This document shows positions 26,185 to 36,853 of a stretch of DNA of 64,000 nucleotides, one piece after another. Position numbers and translations under genes: made by a program. Origin of the DNA: Epiperipatus broadwayi (taxonomy: Eukaryota > Onychophora > Udeonychophora > Euonychophora > Peripatidae); assembly GCA_028023455.1 (NCBI GenBank), contig JAQFVV010000457.1:312001-376000 (forward strand), written 5' to 3'. Within the stretch, counting starts at the first letter, position 1; each line of letters begins with the position of its first letter. The notes beneath the pieces were generated by a model that did no database searches, was not told the origin of the DNA, and was given only the letters and a program-made list of their open reading frames with translations.

Positions 26185-26400
26185 ACTGCTGGAGGATTGC
26201 ATTAGATGCTAAGATCTAAGTGCAGTACTCTCAGATCCAAGGCTCCTTACTGATGAAAACCACAAGCTAGAAACTAGTCTGGGGATATTGGATGATTATG
26301 CACTAGATGAGGATTTTATGCACAAACCTTCTTGCATCCATTAATTACTCTGGCTTTCACTTAGTGGCACTACTGTACGGAGAGTTTAGCCTCTGTGCAA
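26185..26400. repeat. Foldback/MITE-like family, copy
   Basis: Carries the family core: gaggattgcattagat, agatctaagtgcagtactc, ggggatattggatga, attttatgcacaaacctt, ggcactactgta and gagagttta. It lacks the outer inverted ends seen at 7654-7943. A frame starting at 26307 is coincidental. Confidence 0.65.
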
Positions 26401-26689
26401 AAAATGATAATCCATATAAATATGTAGACAAATATTATGTTATTAGATACACACATCTGTTTATTTATAATTCTTATAGTATAGATAGAGTCTACCACTT
26501 CATGAAAAACATGCTCAAGTTTTCCATAAAACACATTTATAGGAGGTCTTGCATTGTACGCTATTTTAATAGTGGATTCAAGTTGAAAAATATATTGATT
26601 TTATGATTTTGCCATTGTTTTTTTTTTTTTAATTTTACAAAGCATTCTTAAATAAAACTTCTCTAATGACTTTGTATTGAGTTGACTGG

Positions 26690-27560
26690 GTGTCCAAGTC
26701 TCATTTCCCGACAATAAAATAGGTAAAATAACAGCATTTTTCTGTGATAAAATACTCTATTCTTTAACATATTAAGAATAGAAGCTCAATGGAATCTGTT
26801 TTGTATTTCCACTTATGCAAACTACAAAAGTGTTGAAATTGATTATATTCTTTAGTTGGTGATCATCAAAGCTAAAGTGGCCGTGGATTTTATTTTCATC
26901 ACTGATAAATAAAAAAACTTGAATTTTTTGCTCATTAATTAATAAACCAAAAACATTAAAGATAGAATTCCAAACATTAAGTATATTCTATAAATCCTCT
27001 TTTGAATTAAATTGGCAAAAATAGTATAATCATCAAAAAATTGTAAATGCAGAATAAAAAAGTTTTTCCACTTTTGATTCAAATTAAAAATTCCACCTAC
27101 AAATCTGTATCACATTTTGTTCTCTGTTTAATTAATCTGCCTACATACAATTACAAAAAACACTGTCATAAAAATTGAAAACAATATTGGAGTGAGTACA
27201 CATCCTTGGTTAGTGCCAGTTTTTACTTTAAATGTCTTAGAAATAACACTTTCTCTCATTTTATCATGTAGAAGCAGTTTAATATGAATAAATTGTGGAG
27301 AAAAGATTAATTTCAAATAGTGCCATAAACTTGTTTTATTACCTGAACTAAATACCTTGACCAAATCAATAAAAGCAATATATAAACCATTATTTTGTTT
27401 CTGCCACTTCTTTTACATTTACCTGGCAACATAAAACATACCTATAGTGTTTTTTGATTCTCTATAATCACAATGAATCTTTAGTAGCCATTCATCTATG
27501 ATTGAAAGCAATCTATTCAACTAAATCTTTGAAAATACCTTTTCTGTAGTGGAAATGTAA
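26690..27560 (-). pseudogene. Non-LTR retrotransposon RT fragment, copy 2
   Basis: Minus-strand frame 27364-27128 reads LWHYLKLIF then KLLHDKMRESV and GTNQGCVLTPILFSIF, the classic RT palm block (V-QGC-L-P-LFSIF). Downstream, near 27060-27000, LQFFDDYTIFANL is a decayed F-ADD box that keeps both Asp residues. Further on are LINEQK-like and FSFDDHQLKN text, as in copy 1. Frames are shifted several times. The family is common in mollusc and flatworm genomes, but I cannot fix the clade. Confidence 0.75.
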
Positions 27561-28232
27561 TGTCATTTGTTTCCATTGGAAAGATATGGTAAAAAATAAA
27601 ACACAAAACTCATTTCTAGAGCAGTTTTTCCTCTCTCTTTTTCTCCTTTTTTTTTTTTTGTAGGGTTAAAATTGACCATACTCATTTACAAAAGTTGTTT
27701 ATTTTTATTATAGTTTGTTTATAACTTATATATTTATATATCTGAGAAAGATTATATTTAATTAGATGAAATATTAGTTTGAGTACTTAAATTATTTTAA
27801 GTTTATTCAGAAATAAATTTAAGATTTTACAAAAAATTGGAGGAGTTGTGTGCTACATCAATTAAAATATGTGTATAAAAAGAACAGACGAGTATTAATT
27901 TCAATAAAGGAAATGAGTGGAAGTTGGCTTAAATTACATAAAAAATAGAGCATTAAATTTCTTTGGGGATTAAAATTATTAATAAAATGTCATATATATT
28001 AGAATGGGATCAAAATTTGATAATAAAAATTAAAAAATATCAGTTAAGAAATGGATGTGATGTAAGCAGATTCTTATGGAATAATATTGTTCCTCCTACA
28101 CTCACTTATGGAAATAATGCACTATACCATACACTTGAATTTATGCTTTATTTAAATAAATTCAGAATAAAATGGGAATCACACTTGAGAGAAATATGTG
28201 ATTACTAGATGAAGCTTTGTGAAGTGAAATGG

Positions 28233-29033
28233 AATGATCATTTTATTTATATATAAAAAGAAATTTTAACGGTAAATACAATATTATAGTTTAAATTCTT
28301 TTGTAGCGCTTTCAATTACATGGTAATCCTTTTCAGCTTTAACTGAATTTCAAATTTTTTTAAACTTAATGTTAAGTATATTTCCATAGCTGTGTATGGC
28401 TGTATTTGCAACTTGCCTATTAGTAAGATCTTCCTTATATTTATCAATCATAATTGCCTCTTTAATTTTCCTCTTTTTATAATTTCTTTCTTCCATTAAT
28501 ATTTTTATTTCACTACTATTAAATTTAAACTTATAATTACAAGTCTTTTCATGGTCAAAGAATACTGAAGCTGTATTAAATTGACTATTTACGTTATTTT
28601 TAATTCGATTATATAATAATTGATGCTCCTTCAATCTTTTCTCTACAGAACATCTCGATTCACCGATATATAATTTTTGACATCCACATAAAATCTGATA
28701 AATTATGAAAAGACTTGTAATTATAAGTTTAAATTTAATAGTAGTGAAATAAAAATATTAATGGAAGAAAGAAATCATAAAAAGAGGAAAATTAAAGAGG
28801 CAATTATGATTGATAAATATAAGGAAGTTATTAAGAGGCAAGTTGCAAATATGGCCAAACACAGCTTATGGAAATATATGTAACATTAAGTTTAAAAAAA
28901 TTTGAAATTCAGTTAAAGCTGTTGAGGATTACCATGTAATCGAAAGCGCGACAAAAGAATTTAAACTATAATATTGTATTTACCGTTAAAATTCCTTTTT
29001 TTATATATATATATTTTATCATGGGTATCGTAT
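28233..29033. mobile_element. Inverted pair of Penelope-like 3' ends with GIY-YIG remnant
   Basis: Arms of about 320 bp (28233-28553 and 28706-29022) are reverse complements with scattered changes; the spacer is about 150 bp. On the minus strand the left part encodes, from about 28690, YQILCGCQKLYIGESRCSVE and KRLKEH, the start of a GIY-YIG endonuclease domain, followed by a lysine-rich helix region. The right arm repeats only the distal part of that coding sequence in reverse. Penelope-like elements carry a C-terminal GIY-YIG and often have head-to-head partial copies (family knowledge). The left arm meets LINE-like debris, and the right arm ends just before the LTR element. Confidence 0.65.
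28350..28690 (-). pseudogene. GIY-YIG endonuclease fragment
   Basis: The open frame begins upstream of its first ATG at 28634. Reading through gives the YIG motif, then the helix with catalytic Arg (KRLKEH), an H-rich segment (FFDHEKTCNYKFKF) and E-containing EIKILMEERNYKKRKIKEAI. The layout matches the Y-x-G, Arg and Glu positions of the domain. The first 'GIY' is YQI here. It has no upstream RT in this window. Confidence 0.6.
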
Positions 29034-29055
29034 TTTACATTTAATACATATATAT

Positions 29056-30486
29056 TGTAATGTTTTCCATGTCTTGCTAAGCCTCTATATGCAATAAACT
29101 GAGTCAGTTGATCAAGTTATGGAAAAGAAAAAAATGTTTAATTTTTTTATTTCAAAAAACATAACTATATTTCCTGATCAACTTGGCCTAGAATTGTTAC
29201 GAGTACAATTGCAAGCTGAATCAGTTTTTAATTTATAAATGAGGGTGCCAGAGTCGTTAGACTCACTGATTCTGCGTCAAATATATCGTAACTCATAAAG
29301 TAGTAATTATACGATCGGGATTGAAATTCCCATTAAGTAGTAGAAGACATTCTCCTTTGACTTAATTAAGAAAATAAATCTATTTGATAAAGGTAATTTA
29401 TACACTAATTTGAATCTAAATAATCAAATCTAAAACTTAAATATAATAACAGTATTAATTTCATACATGTACAATGAAAGTTATATTAGTAATAAAGGTT
29501 TATTATAGCCCATCAAACATCTAATATTTATGATAAAAAATATATAATATTGAGAAAGGATTATGCATAACTAATTTAATAATTTGATTCAAATATTTAT
29601 TCTTGTACTAACTAGTTTGTGTCTCCTTTATTATTATTGTGGTAAGTTTCATTCAACACTCAGTTCGTAAATCTTTAAATAAAAAAATGATGAGATAAAC
29701 ATTTCATTCAAATCTCAGTTCATAAAGCTTTATATAAAAGTTATGGCCATTAACTTACCAGTAAGTTTGAAATTTAAGTAGGTGATTGATCATCCGATGT
29801 CCAATCTTTCAATGTGTAGTCTGCAGTAGTTTTTTTTATTGTTTTATGCCTTTCAAGTTTCCAATTGGTATTTAGGTAGAGCCACATGACGATTTAGGTG
29901 ACTTTTTCGAGAGAAAGTGTCAGCAAACAATAGAGTTCTACTCACTCATGGAGAGTGGTTTCAGTTCATATCTAAGTGGACACATTTTATTATTTTTTTA
30001 TAGAAAAAAATACAAAGCACCTCAAATTGCTCAACACTCTCTGGGAAAAAAAGACAAAGACACTTTTCCAGCCTGCCGGCTCCTTTTATATCCCCAGATT
30101 CTTTTTAGAAGTTCTGCACATCTTTGTTTTACCTTTTGTTCTATTTTATAAACTTTTACATTATTTCTCTCTTTTTTTTACTACAAAGTCTGCTTTCTCT
30201 TTATGAATTCCTGCCATCTTTAATTACCATTAGAAAGTCATTTCTGATAGCAATCTTTTACATTTCAACTTTCCTTTCACTATTTGAATCAATTATTCGG
30301 TATGCACTTTCCAATATCGAATTCATTTTAATTAAATTATATATAAAAAAAATAGACTTTCACTGTACAATTTTCTTAAAACATTATATTACAAAAAAAA
30401 ATTAAAGATCGGGTTCTCTCTTTTTTATTTAAATGATATACAATATTAAATAGCAATTTGTACTGTATATATAAATAAATGGTACA
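29056..30486 (-). mobile_element. LTR of an LTR retrotransposon (3' copy)
   Basis: Direct repeat of 32621-34046, about 1.43 kb. On the plus strand it runs TGTAATGTTTTCC to GGTACA, so on the element's own minus strand it is TG...CA bounded. It differs from its partner by many substitutions and a few small indels (for example near 29920), so the insertion is not recent. Open frames inside (29948-30405) are not conserved and not coding. Flanks are TA-rich, so the target duplication (perhaps TATAT or ATATA) cannot be fixed. Confidence 0.88.
29235..29335 (+). repeat. tRNA-like head captured within the LTR
   Basis: gccagagtcgttagactcac resembles an A box, and atcgggattgaaattccca resembles a B box about 60 bp later. 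The same stretch is at 32813-32900 in the other LTR, so it was part of the LTR before insertion. It could be an old SINE fused to the LTR or a chance match. Confidence 0.35.
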
Positions 30487-31028
30487 ATACTATAGGGGCA
30501 GGGAAATAAGAATAAAATAGGGGTTTACACTAATTTTATTCTTAAGTTTTAAATTCATATTCATGTGTTTGTTTTTGTATTAGCATGCTGATATTTCTCG
30601 TAGACTCATTCAACAATTGACATGCAGCTTTAATGCCCACTTTTGGGTCTAATACAGTGGGAATGAAAAACTTTTCCACATTCATCTGTGTCCTTTCCAC
30701 TTAAGCTTATTATTAACAATAAGAAGCCCAAGTTATATGCACAAATGAGTGTTACTCATCGTTTTGAGTCATATGTTCGTGGCAACATGGTCCACCCTCC
30801 CCTTTGTCGGCATCCCTGCTAGAAATGGACTTATGGGCATTTAAAGAAAGTCTTATACTATATACCGCATACAAGGACTCAAGTCTATGCTTTTCCCCCT
30901 CTCCAGTAACCACCTATTTGGTCAAATACTTGTGATTTACATCTACATCAACCATGATTGTGTTTTTCTTTCTGTAAATCATATAAACTTATATATCCAT
31001 ATTTTAATATTCTAGTTGCAAGTTTTCA

Positions 31029-31235
31029 TATTATTATTATTATTATTATTTTTCATTTCTCCAGAGGCATATCTGAGATCTGCAGGGTGTCATCCAGCCC
31101 AATTTATCTCTCAATATTATCTCTCACTATAACTGGTTAATGGCGGAAGTGATAGGGATCGAACCCCCTCTCTGTGTTCACTCGCACTAGTCTCTCCATC
31201 TTACATCAAGGTCTTCTACTTAGTATTTACTTTGA
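31029..31235 (-). mobile_element. tRNA-SINE inside the LTR element
   Basis: Minus strand: a tRNA-like head (about 31235-31170) with a clean B box (GGGGGTTCGATCCC at about 31172-31159), then a body (gagagataatattgagagat and ctgcagatctcagatatgcc), then a (AAT)n tail, seen on the plus strand as (ATT)n at 31029-31051. A simple-repeat tail is typical of SINE 3' ends. Confidence 0.7.
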
Positions 31236-31353
31236 CTTTTAAACTTTTCATCTGATGATGGAGGTCTTGCATGGCTTCCCATCCCTTTATTTTTAACTAG
31301 GGACCCCTTATCTTTCCTTTGATTTACAGGACTATCAGTAAACACCATAGTGT

Positions 31354-32153
31354 TCAGTTGTAGTCGACCCTTCTGGCTTGATATTTGTCAAAGTATTTAG
31401 GACTCAACTCTTCTCCAGCCTTATCAATCTCAAAAGTGCTAAATAATTCTGCCATTCTCTCTACTGTCTCACATCCAGTGCTTATCAACAAATGCCCTAC
31501 AGAATTGGAAATTTTTTTCCACATAATCTTGATAATCTGCTTCTCTGTTAACTTGCACTCCATCAGCGCTCATAGTTGCACTACTTGTTTCCAAAAAAAT
31601 GGTACATAATGCCCTTCTGCTCTACATTTCTCTTGTGCCACTTTATTCTTAATTTTCTCTGGGTGGTCCTCGTTCCAATAACATTTGGATTCCCACCAGC
31701 TTGTGTCATCCCTTGTAAATGATTAACTTCCACCATTAGCTTAACATCTTCTGACATGGGATTTATCGCGAAATATCCCTGTAGGCTATTTAGGTGTTCC
31801 ATCGGCGATTCTCCATTTTTTCCATAGAAAATTTTTAATTTCAAAAAAGGATTTACTGCACTCGACACGTTTTCTCTATTTTCTATGAATTTTATCTCTT
31901 GGCTTTCCTGTTTATCAGATCTCAATTCTATCACCTCTGTGCTCTGCAACCCTTTCGCTATTTTTTCATCTACTACCTTTATTAACTCTTCTTTCATTTC
32001 TTTAATCTCTACCCTTATTTCTTCTTTCAATTCTCTGACCATCTCTGCCATTTCTTTCTTTATATCTTCTTTGAATTCCATCATGAATTCATATAATAGT
32101 TTTCTTATTAAGGGTTCCATGCCCTCTTTCAATTCTTTCTCGCCTTCTGCCAT
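31354..32153 (-). pseudogene. Gag-like ORF of the LTR element, frameshifted
   Basis: The main frame (32153-31581, 190 codons) starts with a long charged coiled-coil segment, about residues 1-75, rich in E and K. A Gypsy-type capsid start follows: LKLKIFYGKNGESPMEHLNS, with YFAIN and EDVKLMVEVNHLQGM after it. After a break near 31580 a second frame (31563-31354) continues with an ITGKQ-like helix and ends RRVDYN. No zinc knuckle was found. The layout fits a retrotransposon gag; the family is probably Gypsy-like. Confidence 0.65.
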
Positions 32154-32601
32154 ATTTTTTTTGTATATTTTTATTTCTTCTCAATTTCATATATGGCCGT
32201 GTTGCTTATTTTTGCTATTGTACACAAAATCTTAACTTCACCAATTGTTATATGAATTCAATATTTTATTTTGCTTTGCTAATAAATTTTTTCACCGACA
32301 CCCCTCTCTTTTATCACCCTATAATCTTCCATCCCTCTCTACCTTTACCGTCATTACTAGCCTTTGATTGGTTTTATTTATCTTTTATTATTTAATTTAT
32401 GCGCTATTATTTTATTTCAATATAGTCTTATTTAAAATCTTACACTCTTATCCTACTCTTAAAAAAAAACTTTTGTAATCATATGCAATAACTTTTTAGA
32501 CTTGTGCACTACTTGTGGTATATTTATTTTCTAGTTATGGACATTAAATTCTCAGTTTTATGCTATTTTTAAATTTTCTCAGGTCGTGGTTTTTTTTCAT
32601 G

Positions 32602-32619
32602 GCCCCATATTGGGTGCCA
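32602..32619 (-). promoter_or_regulatory. Primer binding site, tRNA-Lys type
   Basis: Just inside the 5' LTR (two bases from its CA end on the minus strand) is TGGCACCCAATATGGGGC. It matches 15 of 18 bases of the site complementary to the 3' end of tRNA-Lys1,2 as I recall it. This fixes the element's orientation as minus. Confidence 0.7.
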
Positions 32620-32620
32620 T

Positions 32621-34046
32621 TGTAACATTTTCCACATCTTGGTAGGTCTCTATATGCAATAAACTGCGTGAGTTGATCAAGTTATGGAAAAGAAAAAAAA
32701 TGTTTCATTTTTTTTATTTCAAAAAACATAACTATATTTCCTGATCAACTTGGCCTAGAATTGTTACAAGTACAATTGTGAGCTGAATCAGTTTTTAATT
32801 TGTAAATGAGGGTGCCAGAGTCGTTAGACTCACTGATTCTGCGTCAAACATATCGTAACTCATAAATAGTAATTATACGATCGGGATTAAAATTCCCGTT
32901 AAGTAGTAAAAGATATTTCCCTTTGACTTAATTAAGAAAATAAATCTATTTGATAAAGGTAATTTATACACTAATTTGAATCTAAATAATCAAATCTAAA
33001 ACTTAAATATAATAATAGTATTAATTTCATACATGTACAATGAAAGTTATATTAGTAATAAAGGTTTATTATAGCCCGTCAAACATCTAATATTTATGAT
33101 AAAAAAATTATAATATTGGAAAGGATTATGCATAACTAATTTAATAATTTGATTCAAATATTTCTTCTTATAGTAGCTAGTTTGAGTCTCTTTTATTATT
33201 ATTGTGGTAACAGTTTCATTCAACACTCAGTTCGTAAATCTTTAGATAAAAAAATGATGAGATAAACATTTCATTCAAATCTCAGTTCATAAAGCTTTAT
33301 ATAAAGGTTATGGCCATTAACTTACCGGTAAGTTTGAAATTTAAGTAGGTGATTGATCATCCAACATCCAATCTTTCAATGTGTAGTCCACAGTAGTTTT
33401 TTTATTGTTTTATTCCTTCAAAGTCTCCGATCAGTATTTAGGTAGAGCCAGATGATGATTTAGGTGACTTTTCCAAGAGAAAAAAATGATAGAGTTCTAC
33501 TCACTCATGGAGAGTGGTTTCAGTTCATATCTAAGTGGACACCTTTTATTATTTTTTTATAAAAAAAAAATATGAAGCACCTCAAATTGCTTAACACTCT
33601 CTGGAAAAAAAAAGACAAAGACACTTTTCCAACCTGTCGGCTCCTTTTATATCCCCAGATTCTTTTTAGAAGTTCTGCACATCTTTCTTTTACCTTTGGT
33701 TCTATGTTATAAACTTCTACATTATTTCTCATTTTTTTACTACAAAGTCTCTTTTCTCTTTATGAATTTCTGCTATCTTTAATTACCATTAGAAAGTCAT
33801 TTCTGATAGCAATCTTTTACATTTGAAATTTCCTTTCACTATTTGAATCAATTATTTGGTATGCACTTTCCAATATCGAATTCATTTTAATTAAATTATA
33901 TAAAAAAAAAATTAAACTTTCACTGTACATTTTTCTTAAAATATTATATTACAAAAAAAAATTAAAGATCGGGTTCTCTCTTTTTTATTTAAATGATATA
34001 CAATATTAAATAGAAATTTGTACCATAAATATAAATAAATGGTACA
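32621..34046 (-). mobile_element. LTR of the retrotransposon (5' copy)
   Basis: Partner of 29056-30486; plus-strand ends TGTAACATTTTCC and GGTACA. Promoter, R region and polyadenylation site should lie here; AATAAA or its complement occurs many times in this AT-rich DNA, so none is assigned. Confidence 0.88.
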
Positions 34047-34538
34047 ATATATATCACAGATATCAATTTTTAAATATTTGGAAGATTGCAGTTTATGCAT
34101 GGAAACAAATTTTCTAAAATGAATTGAAATAATTAAAGTCAATGTTGAGTAATTGATTGAGATTGAGAATAAAATATGCTTACCCACAAAAAAGGGACAC
34201 TTCAACATATTTATATAAAAACTGGAATGAACATTCTAAGAGAATACTACATGTACAAAATGTTAGCAGTTGGGATAATATTGTGATATGGTAACATGTT
34301 GAGTTAACTACTAAAACTGAAGACATTCATATTAATGCATTGAATTACTTTATTATTGCAGTGTCTGCTTAAATTTCCAACACTTTGGCATGTTTCCATC
34401 AGTGATTTTCACTCCAAAATGTGTGTATTGTGTGTTGAATTACTCTGAAAGATAGAAAGAAAGAGAGCACTGTAAATAGATCTTGAGGACAGCAGAATAC
34501 AGAATGAAAACAACTTCATTGTGAAGTGATAGTTATAG

Positions 34539-35689
34539 ACAAATCCATTTACTTCTGTTTTTAATCACGACTCAATCCTTTTTTTCTTTTCAAAACATAC
34601 ATTACATATAGCCATATAATTCTATAATTAAAACACTTCTTTTCTTTTCAAAAACTTTATTTGTTGTATATTTTCACTCTATAGTCATTTCAAGGATCTA
34701 GAAAAAACATATTACATTATAACAAACTTCACATAATAAAACCAAAAAGACCAAAAAAATCAAAACAATATAAAAAACACACAAAAATATATATAAAGCC
34801 CATAAAAATTAAAATAAATACAATACATTAAAATCAATTAAATTAAAACATAAAATATACACCACACTTACTTGACTCCATTCTCAAACCAGTATATAAA
34901 AGAAAATGTAATTTAGGTAATATGATAAAAAATAGGAATGTTGAAAACATGAATGGTATTTATAAAATAGAATGTTTGGATTGTAAAAAAGATAATAAAG
35001 ATGTATCATATATTGGTACAACAAAGAACAAATTAGAGACAAGATTGAAACAGCATTAGAGAGATATGAATTCTAATGTAAATATACATAGTAAGGAAGT
35101 TGGACATACAGATTTTAAGATTAAAATGTTGGAGGGGGTTAGATTATATAAAGAAAGAATGGTAAAAGAGAGTTTATATATAAAAAGATATAAACCTGTT
35201 TTCAATAGAATTGGATAAGTGATGGATAAAGAATTATTTTTGGAAATAAATTTATTTTTGAAGTATATAAGAAAGAAAAAGGAAATAAGTGTTTTATTGT
35301 AACAATTGGCTTTTTGGATAAAAGAAAATATAAAAAGGGAAAGTTTTTTGAGAAGGGAGTCAAGTAAGTGTGGTGTATATTTTATGTTTTAATTTAATTG
35401 ATTTTAATGTATTTTATTTATTTTAATTTTTATGAGGTTTATATATATATATATATATTTGTGTGTGTGTGTGTTTTATATTGTTTTGATTTTTTTGGTC
35501 TTTTTGGTTTTATTATGTGAAGTTTGTTATAATGTAATATGTTTTTTCTAGATCCTTGAAAATGACTATAGAGTGAAAATAGTTGAAACGTTGGAACAAG
35601 AGGATATATATATATATATATACAAGAGGATATATATATATATATATACAACAAATAAAGTTTTTGAAAAGAAAAATTATAGAATTATA
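34539..35689 (+). mobile_element. Penelope-like element, 5'-truncated, with inverted terminal repeats and 12-bp target duplication
   Basis: TGATAGTTATAG flanks the insertion at 34527-34538 and 35690-35701. Inside, inverted arms lie at about 34613-34880 and 35360-35690; the outer ends are ATATAATTCTATAATT and its complement. Between them is a plus-strand GIY-YIG coding remnant. There is no RT. Short 5'-truncated copies with pseudo-LTR arms and variable target duplications are typical of Penelope-like elements (family knowledge). The right arm also contains AT microsatellite and a local tandem copy of aagaggatatata. Confidence 0.8.
34945..35217 (+). pseudogene. GIY-YIG endonuclease domain of the Penelope-like element
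   Basis: One frame from 34945 reads GIYKIECLDCKK, then VSYIGTTKNKLETRLKQH, a TAG stop, then HSKEVGHTDF, ERMVKESLYIKRYKPVFNRI and TAA. All key positions of the domain are visible: the GIY and YIG strands, Arg in ETR, His after it, Glu in KES, and Asn in VFN. Only one in-frame stop interrupts it, so decay is modest. The CxxC pair before YIG resembles the Cys motif that Penelope endonucleases often carry. Confidence 0.8.
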
Positions 35690-36032
35690 TGATAGTTATA
35701 GCTGTTGAAGAATAATAAAGGGGGATGATTTAATCACTAAATTTGTCTGACAGCATCAAAGTGTAAGTGACTTAAAATTGCTGGATTCTTTTAGAAAAAT
35801 GGTACAAACCTTCTGCAGAGCAAACTTATCACATAATGAAGGTTAGTCATTTACTGTTATTCAGACTAAAAAACTACCTTATACCTTAACTTATTTTCTT
35901 CATTCATTATTACTTGTTAATAAAAACAAATGTTAATTAAAAAAGTCTTATAGTGTGTGTCAATTATATTTGCTGTCTGACTGGTTTAAAATAAAACCTC
36001 AGATATAACAGAGTGACACAATAATCAGGATT

Positions 36033-36563
36033 GACTGGAATGTCTGCTTAGATTTCCAGCACATCAATATGTTTATGTTTTCATGAGCAATTGTCTCTCA
36101 CAATCATGTGTATTATGTGCTGAATTACTCTAAAAGATAGAAAGAGAGCACTGCAAATAAACTCTCATTTTCATATATGTAAATGATAAACTTGAAAAAA
36201 ATGGGATACAGAATGAAAAGAGACTCCATTGTAAAGTGATACGTGTAGCTATCAAAGAATAATAAGCGGAAGACAATTTAGTCATAATATTTGGATGACA
36301 GCAGTTAGATGTAAATGAATTAATATTATTTAACTCTTTTAGCAGAATGGTGCAAACCTCTGTGAAGCAAACTTAGTACACAATAAGTGTTTATCATGTC
36401 ATTGTAGTTCAGACTAAGAATCTACTGTAATTTATATCCCAACTTATCTTTTCTTCATTTGTTCATTATTACTTGTTAATAAAAAATGTTAATTAAACAA
36501 GGTCTTGTAATATGTGTGAATTATATCACTGTCTAACTGGTTTAAAATAAAGCCTCAGACATA
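36033..36563. repeat. Segmental tandem duplication, copy 2 (empty site)
   Basis: Intact copy of the unit in the preceding 1.7 kb. At the point matching the insertion it reads gtgatacgtgtagctatcaa without interruption, so the insertion came after the duplication. Confidence 0.75.
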
Positions 36564-36853
36564 GCAGCTAAAGTAAAAAATCTGGAGACAGCAAAAGGAT
36601 AGATATGCATGAAATTTTGTATGCTTATTGGATAGATAAAAATATTTAATGTAAACTGTGCTAATTTTAGTAAAGATATAAATGATAAATTTCTAATATA
36701 AATATATCAAACAAATGAAATAATTAATGAATAAAACTATATTGTCATCTTTAATATTTTCATTTCTTTCCTGACAGAAATTCCTGAAATAAAGCCAGAT
36801 GATATTACTAGAGGGACATGGGATAAAATAATTTGACAAGTGATCTTTTATTT

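Larger units (their letters stand above)
30487..32620 (-). mobile_element. Internal region of the LTR retrotransposon, pol missing
   Basis: Only about 2.1 kb separates the LTRs, too short for gag-pol. It holds a gag remnant, a SINE and non-coding DNA at 30490-30900. No protease, RT, RNase H or integrase motif was seen on either strand, and no clear polypurine tract next to the left LTR. It is a deleted or nonautonomous element. Confidence 0.75.
34356..36032. repeat. Segmental tandem duplication, copy 1 (split by insertion)
   Basis: Without the 1.15-kb insertion at 34539-35689, this stretch aligns with 36033-36563. Shared landmarks are gtgtctgcttaaatttcc, gaaagagagcactg, agaataataa, tggtgcaaacct, tcattattacttgttaataa and aactggtttaaaataaa. 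It is non-coding. Confidence 0.75.

Noticed and set aside
27963-28208. 81-codon plus-strand frame with PPTLTYG
   Set aside because: It only loosely recalls LINE C-terminal text; no supporting blocks around it and the context is minus-strand debris.
29948-30405. Overlapping plus-strand frames of 67-93 codons
   Set aside because: They lie inside an LTR, opposite to the element's strand, and are not kept open in the second LTR.
31251-31290. CTGATGA at 31251 as a hammerhead core
   Set aside because: No following stem II and GAAA in the required order.
31885-32235. 116-codon plus-strand frame rich in Ser and Ile
   Set aside because: It is the antisense shadow of the coiled-coil gag frame on the minus strand.
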